DNA from: Buttiauxella agrestis
Lineage (GTDB): Bacteria > Pseudomonadota > Gammaproteobacteria > Enterobacterales > Enterobacteriaceae
Assembly: GCF_900446255.1 (NCBI RefSeq)
Contig: NZ_UIGI01000001.1
Location: 2,630,763-2,694,762, forward strand
Length of the DNA stretch: 64,000 bases
Direction: 5' to 3'
Each line of letters begins with the position of its first letter. The stretch's first letter is position 1. The notes beneath the pieces are model-generated. The model was not told the DNA's origin. It was given only the letters and a program-made list of their open reading frames with translations, and did no database searches. Shown here piece after piece: positions 37,898 through 47,918 of this stretch. Made by a program: the position numbers and the translations under genes.

Positions 37898-38971
37898 TCA
37901 GGATGATGATGGCTTAAAGCTAATGCGCACGATATCGTCCGGGCTGGTTGGCTCTTTTTCGCGGCTGCCCGGCTGTTTCACGCTGACATACAACTGCTGC
38001 CCATCCGGAGACAATGCGAGGCTATTTGGCAGCGCTGGTGTGTCGATGGTTTCCAGCACTTTGTAGCTTTTCGCATCAATCACACTGACTTTACCGGCTT
38101 TGCGGTGTGTCACGTAAATCTCATTACGCACCGGGTTAAACAGCACATCCAGACCCAGCGGCACATCCACTTTGTTCAGCACTTTGCTGGTTTTGGTATC
38201 CACAACCAGCAACTGCGGTGTTTTAGAATCGCTGACGAACGCGCGGTTATTTGCGGCATCCAGCGCAATATTGAGATAGAAATGCTCGCCTTCGGTGTCC
38301 AGTTTTGTGCGCGTGACAACTTTGTCGGTTTTGCTATCGATCACAATAAATTCGTTGTCGGCGTTGGTCATGTAAATGCGTGATGCTTTCGCATCAATCG
38401 CCAGTCCCGTCGCCATTTTACCGAGATCTTTAATCGTATCGCGCAGCGTTAACGTGTCGCCGTTAATGACCCATAGCACGCTGGATTCGCCCAACCCGCC
38501 CATGTACAGCGTATTAGTCGCCTCATCCACCACTAACTGGCGCGGCATCAGCGGACGCGTGGTTTCGGTGCGTTTGGTTTCATCCACCACCAGCGTCTTA
38601 ATCACATCTCCCGTTTTGCTGTTAATCGCCGTCACCGCGCTGCTGGTGGTGTTGCCGAGGAACAGCGTACCTGTTGTTTTGTTGAGCGCCACACCGAACG
38701 GTTTCAGGTTGTTATGAATCGCCTGAGTCACTTCGAGAGTTGCGGGATCAAGGCGATAAACCACCCCGCCTTTGTCCGTTTTTCGGCTCTGGGAAGTGGC
38801 AACATACAGGGCAGATTGGTCTGCGCTATAGGCCATTTCGTACGCGCCTTTGCCAACGGGTTTTCTTTCAACCGTGAATGAGGTGTCGGCAAATAAAGAA
38901 GTGGAAAACAGCAGGCTGGAAAGCATGAGCGCAGGCAAAACGCGCAGACGGGTTTGTGGTAAAGCGGGCAT
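37898..38971 (-). CDS. yncE: YncE, secreted seven-bladed beta-propeller protein
   Basis: 357 aa, against 353 for E. coli YncE. Signal peptide MPALPQTRLRVLPALML...LFA, then YVTN-type beta-propeller repeats (GKGAYEMAYSADQSALYVAT, GVVYRLDPATLEVTQAIHN, KPFGVALNKTTG, RNEIYVTHRKAGKVSVIDAK). It is periplasmic and iron-regulated in E. coli; its biochemical role is unclear. The frame extends to 39013, but AAGGACATTT directly before 38971 and the E. coli length favour this start. A near-perfect Fur box lies about 70 bases upstream. Confidence 0.93.
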   Translation of the reverse strand: MPALPQTRLRVLPALMLSSLLFSTSLFADTSFTVERKPVGKGAYEMAYSADQSALYVATSQSRKTDKGGVVYRLDPATLEVTQAIHNNLKPFGVALNKTTGTLFLGNTTSSAVTAINSKTGDVIKTLVVDETKRTETTRPLMPRQLVVDEATNTLYMGGLGESSVLWVINGDTLTLRDTIKDLGKMATGLAIDAKASRIYMTNADNEFIVIDSKTDKVVTRTKLDTEGEHFYLNIALDAANNRAFVSDSKTPQLLVVDTKTSKVLNKVDVPLGLDVLFNPVRNEIYVTHRKAGKVSVIDAKSYKVLETIDTPALPNSLALSPDGQQLYVSVKQPGSREKEPTSPDDIVRISFKPSSS

Positions 38972-38998
38972 AAATGTCCTTATCAATAGCATGGATAA

Positions 38999-39029
38999 AC
39001 CCTTAGCTAACATAACGTTAGCTAAGGGT
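38999..39029. promoter_or_regulatory. 13-bp-arm palindrome in the yncE leader
   Basis: ACCCTTAGCTAAC and its exact complement GTTAGCTAAGGGT separated by 5 bases, lying between the Fur box and the yncE start. It could be a second operator or a 5' UTR hairpin. Confidence 0.55.
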
Positions 39030-39038
39030 GAAAGTACT

Positions 39039-39057
39039 ATTGATAATTATTATCATT
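39039..39057. promoter_or_regulatory. Fur box upstream of yncE
   Basis: TTGATAATTATTATCATTT is a close match to the 19-bp Fur consensus and is symmetric around its centre. yncE is known to be Fur-repressed in E. coli, which agrees. Confidence 0.85.
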
Positions 39058-39078
39058 TATAGATGAGAAAGTAAATCA

Positions 39079-40518
39079 TTACACCTGCAAATAGACCATC
39101 TGCGTTTGCAAATACTCATTCAGTCCGTGGCGACCATCCGCTCCGCCAATTCCTGATTTACGCCAGCCCGCGTGGAAGCCCTGCATCGCTTCAAAGTTTT
39201 CACGGTTGATGTAAGTTTCGCCGAACTTCAGCCCTTTTATCGCTTTCATGGCGGTGTTTAAATCGCGGGTATAGACCGACGATGTCAGGCCGTAGTCGCT
39301 GTCGTTCGCCATTTCCAGCGCTTGCTCCAGCGTTTCAAACGTCGTGACAGGCAGCACGGGACCGAAGGTTTCGTCGTGCATAATCGCCATTTCCTGATGC
39401 ACATCCACCAGCAGCGTCGGCGGGTAGAAATACCCTTTTCCCTCCGGCGCTTTGCCGCCCACTACCACACGTGCGCCTTCGCTTACCGCATGAGCGACTT
39501 TCTGCTCCACGCGCTCAAGTGCGGCGGCGTTAATCAACGGTCCCATCGACACATCGTTACGCTCGCCGGTGTCGCCAAAACTCACCTGTTTGAAGGCTTC
39601 GCTCAGGCGAGTAATGAATTCGTCGTAAATCCCTTTTTGCACATACACGCGCTCGGCACAGTTACACACCTGCCCAGTGTTAATCATGCGCGAGTCAACA
39701 ATCGCTTTCACAGCGATATCCAGATCCGCATCGTCCATCACAATCGCTGGCGCTTTACCACCCAATTCCAGACACACTTTGGTGATATTTTTGGCCGCCG
39801 CCGCCATGATTTTCTCGCCCGCACCAACGCTGCCCGTCATGCTGACCATCGCCACTTTCGGGTTGCCTGCCAGTTCCTGTCCGACCGTTTCACCGCGTCC
39901 CAGCACCAGGTTAAATACGCCTTTTGGCAGCCCGATATCATGGACAATTTCCGCAAAAGCGATGGCGTTATTCGGGGTGAATTCACTCGGTTTGATAACA
40001 ATGGTATTGCCGGTAATCAGCGCGGGTGCTAGTTTGCGGGCAATCAGGAAGAACGGGAAGTTCCACGGCAAAATCCCGGTCGTCACGCCCAGCGCGCGTT
40101 TGAACACCAGAATGTTTTCCCCTGGGCGGTCACTTTGCAGAATTTCACCTTCATAACGACGCGCCCATTCGGACATGTAATCAAGATAATCGGCGGTGAA
40201 CGCCACTTCGACCTCTGCCAGCTGCTGCGTTTTACCGCCTTCGGCAACAATCAGCGCGCTGATACTTTTTGCACGCTCACGAATACCAGCAGAGATCTTA
40301 CGCAGCCAGCCAGCGCGCTCGATGGCAGGTAACGCTTCCCATCCCGCATGTGCTTTTGCAGCGGCATCAATCGCATCACGCGCCTGCTGCGCGGTGCCGT
40401 CAGGAATGCGCGAAATCAGCGCTTCAGTGGCCGGATTAATCACATCAATCCACTTCTCGCCCTGCCATTGAACAAATTGACCATCAATATACATCGGGTG
40501 TTGTACAGGTGCTGTCAT
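39079..40518 (-). CDS. aldA: Aldehyde dehydrogenase A (lactaldehyde/glycolaldehyde dehydrogenase)
   Basis: 479 aa, the same length as E. coli AldA, starting MTAPVQHPMYIDGQFV after the ribosome site AAAGGAGCCGG. The frame extends 24 codons upstream but without homology. The NAD+ domain has GILPWNFPFFLIARKLAPAL, the catalytic Glu block CLELGGKAP and the catalytic Cys in NTGQVCNCAERV. It oxidises lactaldehyde to lactate and glycolaldehyde to glycolate. The adjoining sugar operon would release a C2 unit to an acceptor rather than free glycolaldehyde, so a direct link is not required. Confidence 0.96.
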   Translation of the reverse strand: MTAPVQHPMYIDGQFVQWQGEKWIDVINPATEALISRIPDGTAQQARDAIDAAAKAHAGWEALPAIERAGWLRKISAGIRERAKSISALIVAEGGKTQQLAEVEVAFTADYLDYMSEWARRYEGEILQSDRPGENILVFKRALGVTTGILPWNFPFFLIARKLAPALITGNTIVIKPSEFTPNNAIAFAEIVHDIGLPKGVFNLVLGRGETVGQELAGNPKVAMVSMTGSVGAGEKIMAAAAKNITKVCLELGGKAPAIVMDDADLDIAVKAIVDSRMINTGQVCNCAERVYVQKGIYDEFITRLSEAFKQVSFGDTGERNDVSMGPLINAAALERVEQKVAHAVSEGARVVVGGKAPEGKGYFYPPTLLVDVHQEMAIMHDETFGPVLPVTTFETLEQALEMANDSDYGLTSSVYTRDLNTAMKAIKGLKFGETYINRENFEAMQGFHAGWRKSGIGGADGRHGLNEYLQTQMVYLQV

Positions 40519-40681
40519 GACCGGCTCCTTTGCGTTCGCTGTTTTGTTTCGTCTATGTAAAGCATTTGTGAATACTTTAGAGTTCGACAACAGCTATTCG
40601 GGCAAAACGGTCATGAAGTGTGATGGGACTCAATAAAAACAACAGAAAAGAAGCAAATTAGCTACATATTAGAAACATAGG

Positions 40682-40720
40682 AATGACCGTTTTCAGTGCG
40701 GAGGGATGAAAACGGTCATT
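40682..40720 (-). terminator. Hairpin after the SorC-family regulator gene
   Basis: Perfect 14-bp arms AATGACCGTTTTCA / TGAAAACGGTCATT with an 11-base loop, 10 bases after the regulator stop codon. The T tract is poor. The half-motif AAAACGGTCAT occurs again at about 40605, so an operator role near aldA is also possible. Confidence 0.5.
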
Positions 40721-40729
40721 ATGAGAGAA

Positions 40730-41674
40730 TTAGAGCAGTTGCCGGGCTGTCGGGTAGTCAGTTATCAGCACGTCGATATAACCGCCGTGCAGCGCTCCAC
40801 GAATGGCATTGGCTTTGTCATCTCCGCCTGCAAGCGCCACCACATGCGGGCAGTCACGAACCTGGCTCAGTTCCATGCCGATAACCGGATCTTCTTCTTT
40901 GCTCAAAACCGGCTCGCCCTGCGCATTGAAATAATGCAGGCAGATATCCCCCACTGCACCGCGTTCGGCCAGCGTTTTCAGCATCGCTTCGCCATAATAG
41001 TTACCCGAATTTTTCAGCAATTGGGACGGTTCAAGCTCACCGATACCGAGAATAGCCACATCGACTTCAGCAAACTTTTTCACGACTTCGGCCACATCGT
41101 CACTGGCGACCAGTTTTGCTCGCTCTTCTACGGAATGCTCAATACTTTGCGACGGTAGCAGCCAGGCCGGGCAGTCGAGTTGGGCCGCCAGGTTCTGCGT
41201 CAGAATCGTCGCCTGCACGTTGCCATTTGGCCCCACACCACCGAGCAGTTGAATCACACCGCGTGCTTTAATGCTCTGCGGGTGCAGCTCGTCAACCATT
41301 GCTCGAATGGTGGAACTCCAGGATGAAATCCCCACCAGGTCGTTTGGTCGTAAACGTGTTTCAACATAGTGCGCCGCCGCACTGCCTATCGCATGTTTGA
41401 TTTGCGAGGCTGGGGCTGATTCGTCGACATCCACCACAATCGCCTGGCGAATACCGTACTTTTTCTCCAGCGCCTGTTCGAGCGAGAGAAAAATATTGGC
41501 GGGCTGGATAACACTGATTTTTACCACGCCCTCTTTCTGGCAGCGTGTGATGGCGCGTGAGACAAATGATTGCGACAGGTGCAATAACCCGGCGATTTCT
41601 GACTGCTTCATCCCTTCTACAAAGTAGAGCGTCGCAATCTTGACCAACAAACGTTGTTCATCCTGCTTTGACAT
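40730..41674 (-). CDS. SorC/DeoR-type sugar-binding transcriptional regulator
   Basis: 314 aa. N-terminal helix-turn-helix (VKIATLYFVEGMKQSEIAGL, LHLSQSFVSRAI) and a C-terminal sugar-phosphate-binding domain of the SorC family (VIQLLGGVG, VAILGIGELEP, GDICLHYFNAQG, VVALAGGDDKANAI). It is divergent from the sugar ABC transporter operon 211 bases away and most likely represses it until a phosphorylated pathway intermediate binds. Ribosome site CAGGAGGCGC. Confidence 0.92.
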   Translation of the reverse strand: MSKQDEQRLLVKIATLYFVEGMKQSEIAGLLHLSQSFVSRAITRCQKEGVVKISVIQPANIFLSLEQALEKKYGIRQAIVVDVDESAPASQIKHAIGSAAAHYVETRLRPNDLVGISSWSSTIRAMVDELHPQSIKARGVIQLLGGVGPNGNVQATILTQNLAAQLDCPAWLLPSQSIEHSVEERAKLVASDDVAEVVKKFAEVDVAILGIGELEPSQLLKNSGNYYGEAMLKTLAERGAVGDICLHYFNAQGEPVLSKEEDPVIGMELSQVRDCPHVVALAGGDDKANAIRGALHGGYIDVLITDYPTARQLL

Positions 41675-41835
41675 GTGCGCCTCCTGATTCTCTACCTGAT
41701 ATTTTTATTCAAGGCCGCATAAATAACAAGACAGCATTCCTTTTGCCGCTAATTCGGACGATTTGTGATCACATTCGCCTTTTTATCATTTTGATCAATT
41801 CCACATGGACAGAACCATAAGTGGGGCATATCGTT

Positions 41836-42827
<992 letters not shown>

Positions 42828-42840
42828 TCCAGGAGGCTGT

Positions 42841-43443
42841 ATGTCGCTCAAACAATGGGGTATTGGCTGGTTATGTTGCAGTGCCCTGTTGCTCACTGCC
42901 TGCCGGGTGGTGGATCTGGATGAAAACGGGCAACCGATTATTCCGCCAGATCCGAATGCGAAAGCGAGTTTCGCAAACCAGACCCCCGCGCAGATAGCGC
43001 AACAAACCTGGAACAGCAAAGTACTGACTCCCGCGCAGAGCCATGCACTGGATAGTACTACCCTGAAAACCCGCGCCGCCAACGCCAACAACGAAAGCGT
43101 ATTCGTCAAAATACAAGGCAAAGTCGATAGCGTTTCTCTGGATAACGAACGCGAGCGCATGTTGACCGTGACCGTCAATGACCAACCACTGCAGGTACAA
43201 GTTGGGCCGATGATTCGCGGCAACGCAATCCGTGATGCGACCGGCTACAAGTTCGAAGATTTCACCAACCAGGTGCAGTTCGCGCAGCTGTCAAAAGCCT
43301 ATAACCGCGAAGCAGCAAAACACCTGCCGAAAGTCGATGAAAGCTGGCAGCAGCAACCGGTCACCGTAGTGATGGCCGTAACGATGCGTAACGGTGCATT
43401 AAGTGACGCGGCGGCAATTTCACTGGAACGGGGGCAACCATAA
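42841..43443 (+). CDS. DUF2291 periplasmic lipoprotein of the sugar ABC operon
   Basis: 200 aa with lipobox LLTAC (Cys21) and the DUF2291 region (FVKIQGKVDSVSLDNERERM, VQVGPMIRGNAIRDATGYK, FTNQVQFAQLSKAYNREA). DUF2291 proteins are regularly encoded with CUT2-type sugar importers and split transketolases; their function is not known to me. Good ribosome site CCAGGAGGCTGT; the end overlaps the ATPase start. Confidence 0.88.
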   Translation: MSLKQWGIGWLCCSALLLTACRVVDLDENGQPIIPPDPNAKASFANQTPAQIAQQTWNSKVLTPAQSHALDSTTLKTRAANANNESVFVKIQGKVDSVSLDNERERMLTVTVNDQPLQVQVGPMIRGNAIRDATGYKFEDFTNQVQFAQLSKAYNREAAKHLPKVDESWQQQPVTVVMAVTMRNGALSDAAAISLERGQP

Positions 43444-44960
43444 TGTCGCAAGATCCTGTCATTCTGCGCACCCGTGGTATTTCGATGCTGTTCCCCGGCA
43501 CCGTGGCGCTGGACAACATTGATTACAACGTCTGGCGCGGCAAAGTGAACGTCATCATCGGTGAAAACGGTGCGGGTAAATCGACGCTGATGAAGATTCT
43601 GGCGGGCGTTCAACAGCCGAGCCTCGGTGAAATGCGCCTGAATGGTGAAGTCGTGCAGTTTAACAGCACCCGCCAGGCGGCCGCGCATGGCATCGGCATG
43701 GTTCACCAGGAGCTCAATCTTTTCGAAAACCTGACGGTTGCCGAGAACATTTTCCTCGGGCGCGAACTGCAACACGGTTTGTCGCCCATTGATGAAGCCA
43801 CGCAGCAGGCACGCAGCGCGGAATTGCTCAAGCGCCTGGATCAGCCTATTTCCCCGAAAGAAATAGTGGCAAACCTGAAAGTCGGTCAACAGCAATTGGT
43901 AGAAATCGCCAAAGCGCTGGCTGAAGACGCGGACATCTTAATTCTTGATGAACCGACCTCGGCATTAAGCAAAACCGAAGTGGAAATTCTGTTCCGGGTG
44001 ATTCGCGAACTCACTCGCCAGGGCGTCACCATTATTTATATTTCCCACCGCCTCGAAGAGTTAATGGCGATTGGCGACGTGATAACCATTTTGCGCGATG
44101 GCAAATTTCAGGCCGAAGCACAGGTGTGTGATATCGACGTGCCATGGATCGTGCGCGAAATGCTCGGCAGTGAACCGGTATCCAGCTTCCTTAAACCGGG
44201 GCGCGATTTTGGTGCCGCGATTCTGGAAGCGGAACACATCACCTGCGTCAATTCCGCAGGAAACACGGTAGTGAACGACGTCAGTTTTCAAGTACGCGCA
44301 GGTGAAATCGTCGGCATTTATGGGCTGATGGGCGCCGGACGCACGGAGTTGTTTGAATGCCTGTTGGGTACGCAACGCAACTATCTGGGCAAATTATGGC
44401 TCGACAGCAAACCGGTGCCGCCGCGCCTTGCCACCGCCGAACGCATTCGCATGGGAATGAGTCTGGTGCCAGAAGATCGCAAACGCACCGGGATTTTCCC
44501 GATATCGTCGGTCGCCAGCAACCTGACGATTGCCAGTTTATGGCGGCGTTTACAGCGTGGTTTTGCGATTTCACAGGTCGATGAAACCGCGGTCGTGGCC
44601 AGCACCATTGGCAATCTCTCGATTAAAGTCTCATCACCGGATGTGGAAATTCAGGCACTGAGCGGCGGGAACCAGCAAAAAGTGGTGATTGGCCGCTCGC
44701 TGCTGACCAACCCGAAACTGCTGCTGCTCGATGAGCCCACGCGTGGGATCGACGTGGGCGCGAAAGCCGACGTGTTCCGCATGATGGTTCAGCTTTCCGA
44801 ACAAGGGATAGCCGTGGTGTTTTCCACCTCCGATCTCAAAGAGATTATGGCGGTTTCTGACCGCATTCTGGTGATGTCCGGCGGCAAAGTCACCGCCGAT
44901 ATTCCCCGCGAACACGCCGAAGAGTCGGCATTGGTTTCCGCTAGTGCACAAGGGTTCTGA
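43443..44960 (+). CDS. Sugar ABC transporter ATPase with two nucleotide-binding domains (RbsA-like)
   Basis: 505 aa. First ABC domain: Walker A GENGAGKST (about residue 39), signature VGQQQLVEIAKAL, Walker B ILILDEPTSAL. Second domain: degenerate Walker A GLMGAGRTE, signature ALSGGNQQKVVIGRSLL, Walker B LLLLDEPTRGID. This is the RbsA/MglA/AraG pattern of CUT2 importers. It starts on the last base of the DUF2291 stop codon. Confidence 0.95.
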   Translation: MSQDPVILRTRGISMLFPGTVALDNIDYNVWRGKVNVIIGENGAGKSTLMKILAGVQQPSLGEMRLNGEVVQFNSTRQAAAHGIGMVHQELNLFENLTVAENIFLGRELQHGLSPIDEATQQARSAELLKRLDQPISPKEIVANLKVGQQQLVEIAKALAEDADILILDEPTSALSKTEVEILFRVIRELTRQGVTIIYISHRLEELMAIGDVITILRDGKFQAEAQVCDIDVPWIVREMLGSEPVSSFLKPGRDFGAAILEAEHITCVNSAGNTVVNDVSFQVRAGEIVGIYGLMGAGRTELFECLLGTQRNYLGKLWLDSKPVPPRLATAERIRMGMSLVPEDRKRTGIFPISSVASNLTIASLWRRLQRGFAISQVDETAVVASTIGNLSIKVSSPDVEIQALSGGNQQKVVIGRSLLTNPKLLLLDEPTRGIDVGAKADVFRMMVQLSEQGIAVVFSTSDLKEIMAVSDRILVMSGGKVTADIPREHAEESALVSASAQGF

Positions 44961-44961
44961 T

Positions 44962-46062
44962 ATGAAAACGAATGATACTGTCGCGCTCAACGCCAGACCA
45001 GGCTCGCCGTTCAGCTCGCGGGAAAATCTGCTGCTGTTACTGCTCAAACTGCGCACCTTTATTGCGCTGTTTTTGATTGTCGGTTTCTTCGCCATCATGG
45101 TGCCGGATTTCCTCGCCATGGGCAGCATGGTGATCATGATTAAACACATTGCTATCAACGCCTTCCTGGCGCTCGGCATCACGTTTGTCATCATCACGGC
45201 GGGCATTGACCTGTCGATTGGCGCCACACTTGGGCTATGCGGCATGATTGCCGGTTGGCTTATCACCAAAGGTATTGTGCTGCCGATGTTTGGTATCGCC
45301 ATTTTCCCAAGTGTGTGGGTGATTGTGCCGCTGGTATTACTGATTGGCGGGCTGATTGGCGCGGGCAACGGCTGGATTATCACCCGCTATAACGTCGCAC
45401 CGTTTATCTGCACGCTCGGCACCATGTATGTGCTGCGCGGGGCCGCCATGTTGACCTCGGGCGGTGAAACCTTCCCGGGACTTTCCGGCAATCCACAGCT
45501 CGGCAATACCGGTTTCGACCTGATTGGATCCGGCAATTTGTTCGGTATCCCGTGGGCTATCTGGATGATGATTGTGCTCGCCATCGCCATTGCTTATGTC
45601 GCCCGCCGCCTGCCCTTTGGCCGCCATGTTTACGCCATTGGCGATAACGAACGCGCCGCTGAACTTTCAGGCGTCAAAGTCCGCCAGGTGAAAATTTGGG
45701 TCTACACGCTGTCCGGTTTTTGCGCCGCCATTGCCGGGATCGTGGTTTCCGCTCAACTGGTTGCCAGCCACCCGGCAAACGGCACGGCATTTGAAATGAA
45801 CGCCATCGCCGCTGTGGTGCTCGGCGGAACATCGCTGGCAGGAGGGCGCGGCACCATTCTTGGCACCCTCGTCGGCGCATTCGTGATTGGCTTCCTGGCT
45901 GACGGCCTGGTGATGATGGGCGTCAGTGAATTCTGGCAAATGGTCATCAAAGGCATCGTGATTATTGTGGCGGTCATCATTGACCAGATGCAAAACCGCA
46001 TGCAGCAAAAAGCAGCGGTCGTGGCCCAGAAAGCGATTATGGAAAGCAGCGGGAAAGTGTAG
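44962..46062 (+). CDS. Sugar ABC transporter permease (RbsC-like)
   Basis: 366 aa from MKTNDTVALN, one base after the ATPase stop. About nine to ten hydrophobic segments with BPD_transp_2 family blocks: NAFLALGITFVIITAGIDLSIG, GAGNGWIITRYNVAPFICTLG (read in parts), YAIGDNERAAELSGVKV, AIAAVVLGGTSLAGGRGT. Inner-membrane pore for the substrate delivered by the binding protein. Confidence 0.94.
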   Translation: MKTNDTVALNARPGSPFSSRENLLLLLLKLRTFIALFLIVGFFAIMVPDFLAMGSMVIMIKHIAINAFLALGITFVIITAGIDLSIGATLGLCGMIAGWLITKGIVLPMFGIAIFPSVWVIVPLVLLIGGLIGAGNGWIITRYNVAPFICTLGTMYVLRGAAMLTSGGETFPGLSGNPQLGNTGFDLIGSGNLFGIPWAIWMMIVLAIAIAYVARRLPFGRHVYAIGDNERAAELSGVKVRQVKIWVYTLSGFCAAIAGIVVSAQLVASHPANGTAFEMNAIAAVVLGGTSLAGGRGTILGTLVGAFVIGFLADGLVMMGVSEFWQMVIKGIVIIVAVIIDQMQNRMQQKAAVVAQKAIMESSGKV

Positions 46063-46148
46063 CGCATCACAAATCCTGAACGGCGGGTATTTTTTTACCC
46101 GCTCGGAATAATTATTCATCTATGATTTTTAATGCAAGGGGTAACACT

Positions 46149-46979
46149 ATGAATCCGTTCGCACTGTCAGTTACGGATCTGGAAAAGAGAGCACGCGCCG
46201 TCCGTCGCCGCATCGTCCTGCTTAATGCCAACAGCCCGGCAGGCGGCCATACCGGGGCCGATTTATCGCAGGTAGAAATCTTAACCGCCCTGTACTTCCG
46301 GATCCTGAATTGTTCGCCGCAGCTGATTAACAGCGATGAACGTGACATCTACATTCAGTCTAAAGGCCATGCGGTAGGCGGTTATTACTGCGTGCTGGCC
46401 GAAGCCGGGTTTATTCCCGTGGAGTGGCTACCGACCTATCAGCATGCCGACTCTCACCTGCCCGGCCACCCGGTGAAACACAAAACGCCGGGTGTTGAAC
46501 TGAACACAGGTGCGCTCGGCCACGGTCTGCCGGTCGCCGTTGGCATCGCGCTGGCGGCCAAACGCAACAACAGCCAGCGCCGCGTCTTTGTCGTGACTGG
46601 CGATGGTGAACTGGCGGAAGGCAGCAACTGGGAAGCGGCGCTGGTCGCGGCACATTACCAGCTCGATAACCTGATCATCATTAACGACAAAAACAATCTG
46701 CAACTCGCGGGCTCGACCAAAGACATTCTCAATACCGACCCGCTGGATGAGAAATGGCGCGCGTTCGGCATGGAAGTGACCGAGTGCCGTGGCAACGACA
46801 TGGCTGATGTGGTCGCCACAATTGAAGGATTACAGCCGCACGGTAAACCGCACGTTGTCATTGCCAACACCACGAAAGGCGCGGGCATCTCCTTTATTCA
46901 GGGACGCGCGGAGTGGCACCACCGGATACCGAAAGGTGACGAAATCGAACTGGCGCTGGAGGAACTGAAAGATGAGTAA
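46149..46979 (+). CDS. Transketolase N-terminal subunit (split transketolase)
   Basis: 276 aa from MNPFALSVTDLE (ribosome site AAGGGG; the frame extends 9 codons up). It carries the ThDP-pyrophosphate half of transketolase: GGHTGADLSQVEILTAL, KGHAVGGYYCVLAE, LGHGLPVAVGIALAAK, and the GDGELAEGSNWEAAL...NDKNNLQL metal-ThDP motif. With the next gene it forms one transketolase moving a two-carbon unit. The pair resembles AptA/AptB (apulose-4-phosphate transketolase) in size and context. Its stop overlaps the next start by 8 bases. Confidence 0.92.
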   Translation: MNPFALSVTDLEKRARAVRRRIVLLNANSPAGGHTGADLSQVEILTALYFRILNCSPQLINSDERDIYIQSKGHAVGGYYCVLAEAGFIPVEWLPTYQHADSHLPGHPVKHKTPGVELNTGALGHGLPVAVGIALAAKRNNSQRRVFVVTGDGELAEGSNWEAALVAAHYQLDNLIIINDKNNLQLAGSTKDILNTDPLDEKWRAFGMEVTECRGNDMADVVATIEGLQPHGKPHVVIANTTKGAGISFIQGRAEWHHRIPKGDEIELALEELKDE

Positions 46980-47916
46980 TAGCGAACACCTGGCAACCGT
47001 AATGGTGAATGCCTTTATTGACGCCGTCGAGCGCGGCGTAGACCTGGTACCGGTCGTTGCAGACTCAACCTCTACGGCAAAAATTTCACCGTTTATGAAG
47101 CAGTTTCCTGACCGACTGGTGAATGTCGGGATTGCAGAGCAGACGCTGGTGGGCACGGCGGTCGGCTTATCGATGGGCGGCAAAATCGCCGTCACCTGCA
47201 ACGCGGCACCGTTTTTGATTTCGCGCGCCAACGAACAGATCAAAGTCGACGTTTGCTACAACAACAGCAACGTCAAACTGTTTGGCCTCAATGCTGGCGC
47301 CAGCTACGGCCCGCTCGCCAGTACCCACCACAGCATTGACGACATCGCCGTGCTGCGCGGTTTTGGCAACATCGAAATCTATGCGCCATCGTGCCCGATT
47401 GAATGCCGCCAGATTATTGACTACGCGCTGGAACACGTTGGCCCGGTCTATATTCGTCTTGACGGCAAAGCATTGCCGGAACTGCACGATGCGGATTACC
47501 AGTTCAAACCCGGTGCCATTAATCAGCTGCGCGAAGGCGATGATGTGGCATTAGTCGCCATGGGCTCAACAGTGCATGAAATCGTCACGGCGGCGGCACA
47601 ACTCGCAGATTTGGGTATTAATGCGGCGGTGATCAACGTTCCGTCTATCCGCCCTTGCGATACCGCACAACTTCTCACCATGCTTAAAAATTCACGCCAC
47701 GTGATAACTGTTGAAGAGCACAACGTGAATGGCGGTGTCGGCAGCCTGGTCGCTGAAGTGTTAGCGGAAGCCGGATGCGGTATTCCGTTGTTGCGGCTCG
47801 GCATTGCAGACGGTAGCTATGCTATTGCGGCGGATCGCAAGGAGATGCGTGCTCATCATGGAATTGATGCCGCAGGCGTCACACGTTCCGCCACGGCGCT
47901 TTGCAAAGGAGCATAG
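46972..47916 (+). CDS. Transketolase C-terminal subunit (split transketolase)
   Basis: 314 aa with the pyrimidine-binding domain (NVGIAEQTLVGTAVGLSMGG, carrying the catalytic Glu) and the C-terminal regulatory domain (VALVAMGSTVHEIVTAA, VITVEEHNVNGGVGSLVAEV). Translationally coupled to the N-terminal subunit. A split enzyme beside a kinase and isomerase implies a dedicated sugar-phosphate substrate rather than the housekeeping pentose pathway. Confidence 0.92.
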   Translation: MSNSEHLATVMVNAFIDAVERGVDLVPVVADSTSTAKISPFMKQFPDRLVNVGIAEQTLVGTAVGLSMGGKIAVTCNAAPFLISRANEQIKVDVCYNNSNVKLFGLNAGASYGPLASTHHSIDDIAVLRGFGNIEIYAPSCPIECRQIIDYALEHVGPVYIRLDGKALPELHDADYQFKPGAINQLREGDDVALVAMGSTVHEIVTAAAQLADLGINAAVINVPSIRPCDTAQLLTMLKNSRHVITVEEHNVNGGVGSLVAEVLAEAGCGIPLLRLGIADGSYAIAADRKEMRAHHGIDAAGVTRSATALCKGA

Positions 47917-47918
47917 CC

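Noticed and set aside
39322-40032. 236-codon frame antisense to aldA
   Set aside because: His/Arg-rich product typical of a frame opposite a GC-rich conserved enzyme gene; no start signal.
41760-41785. Possible CRP site (TTTGTGATCACATTCGCC) before the sugar operon
   Set aside because: Only the left half matches TGTGA; the right half fits poorly at the required spacing, so I do not call it.
44634-45383. 249-codon frame antisense to the ATPase/permease genes
   Set aside because: Shadow of two clearly conserved ABC transporter genes.
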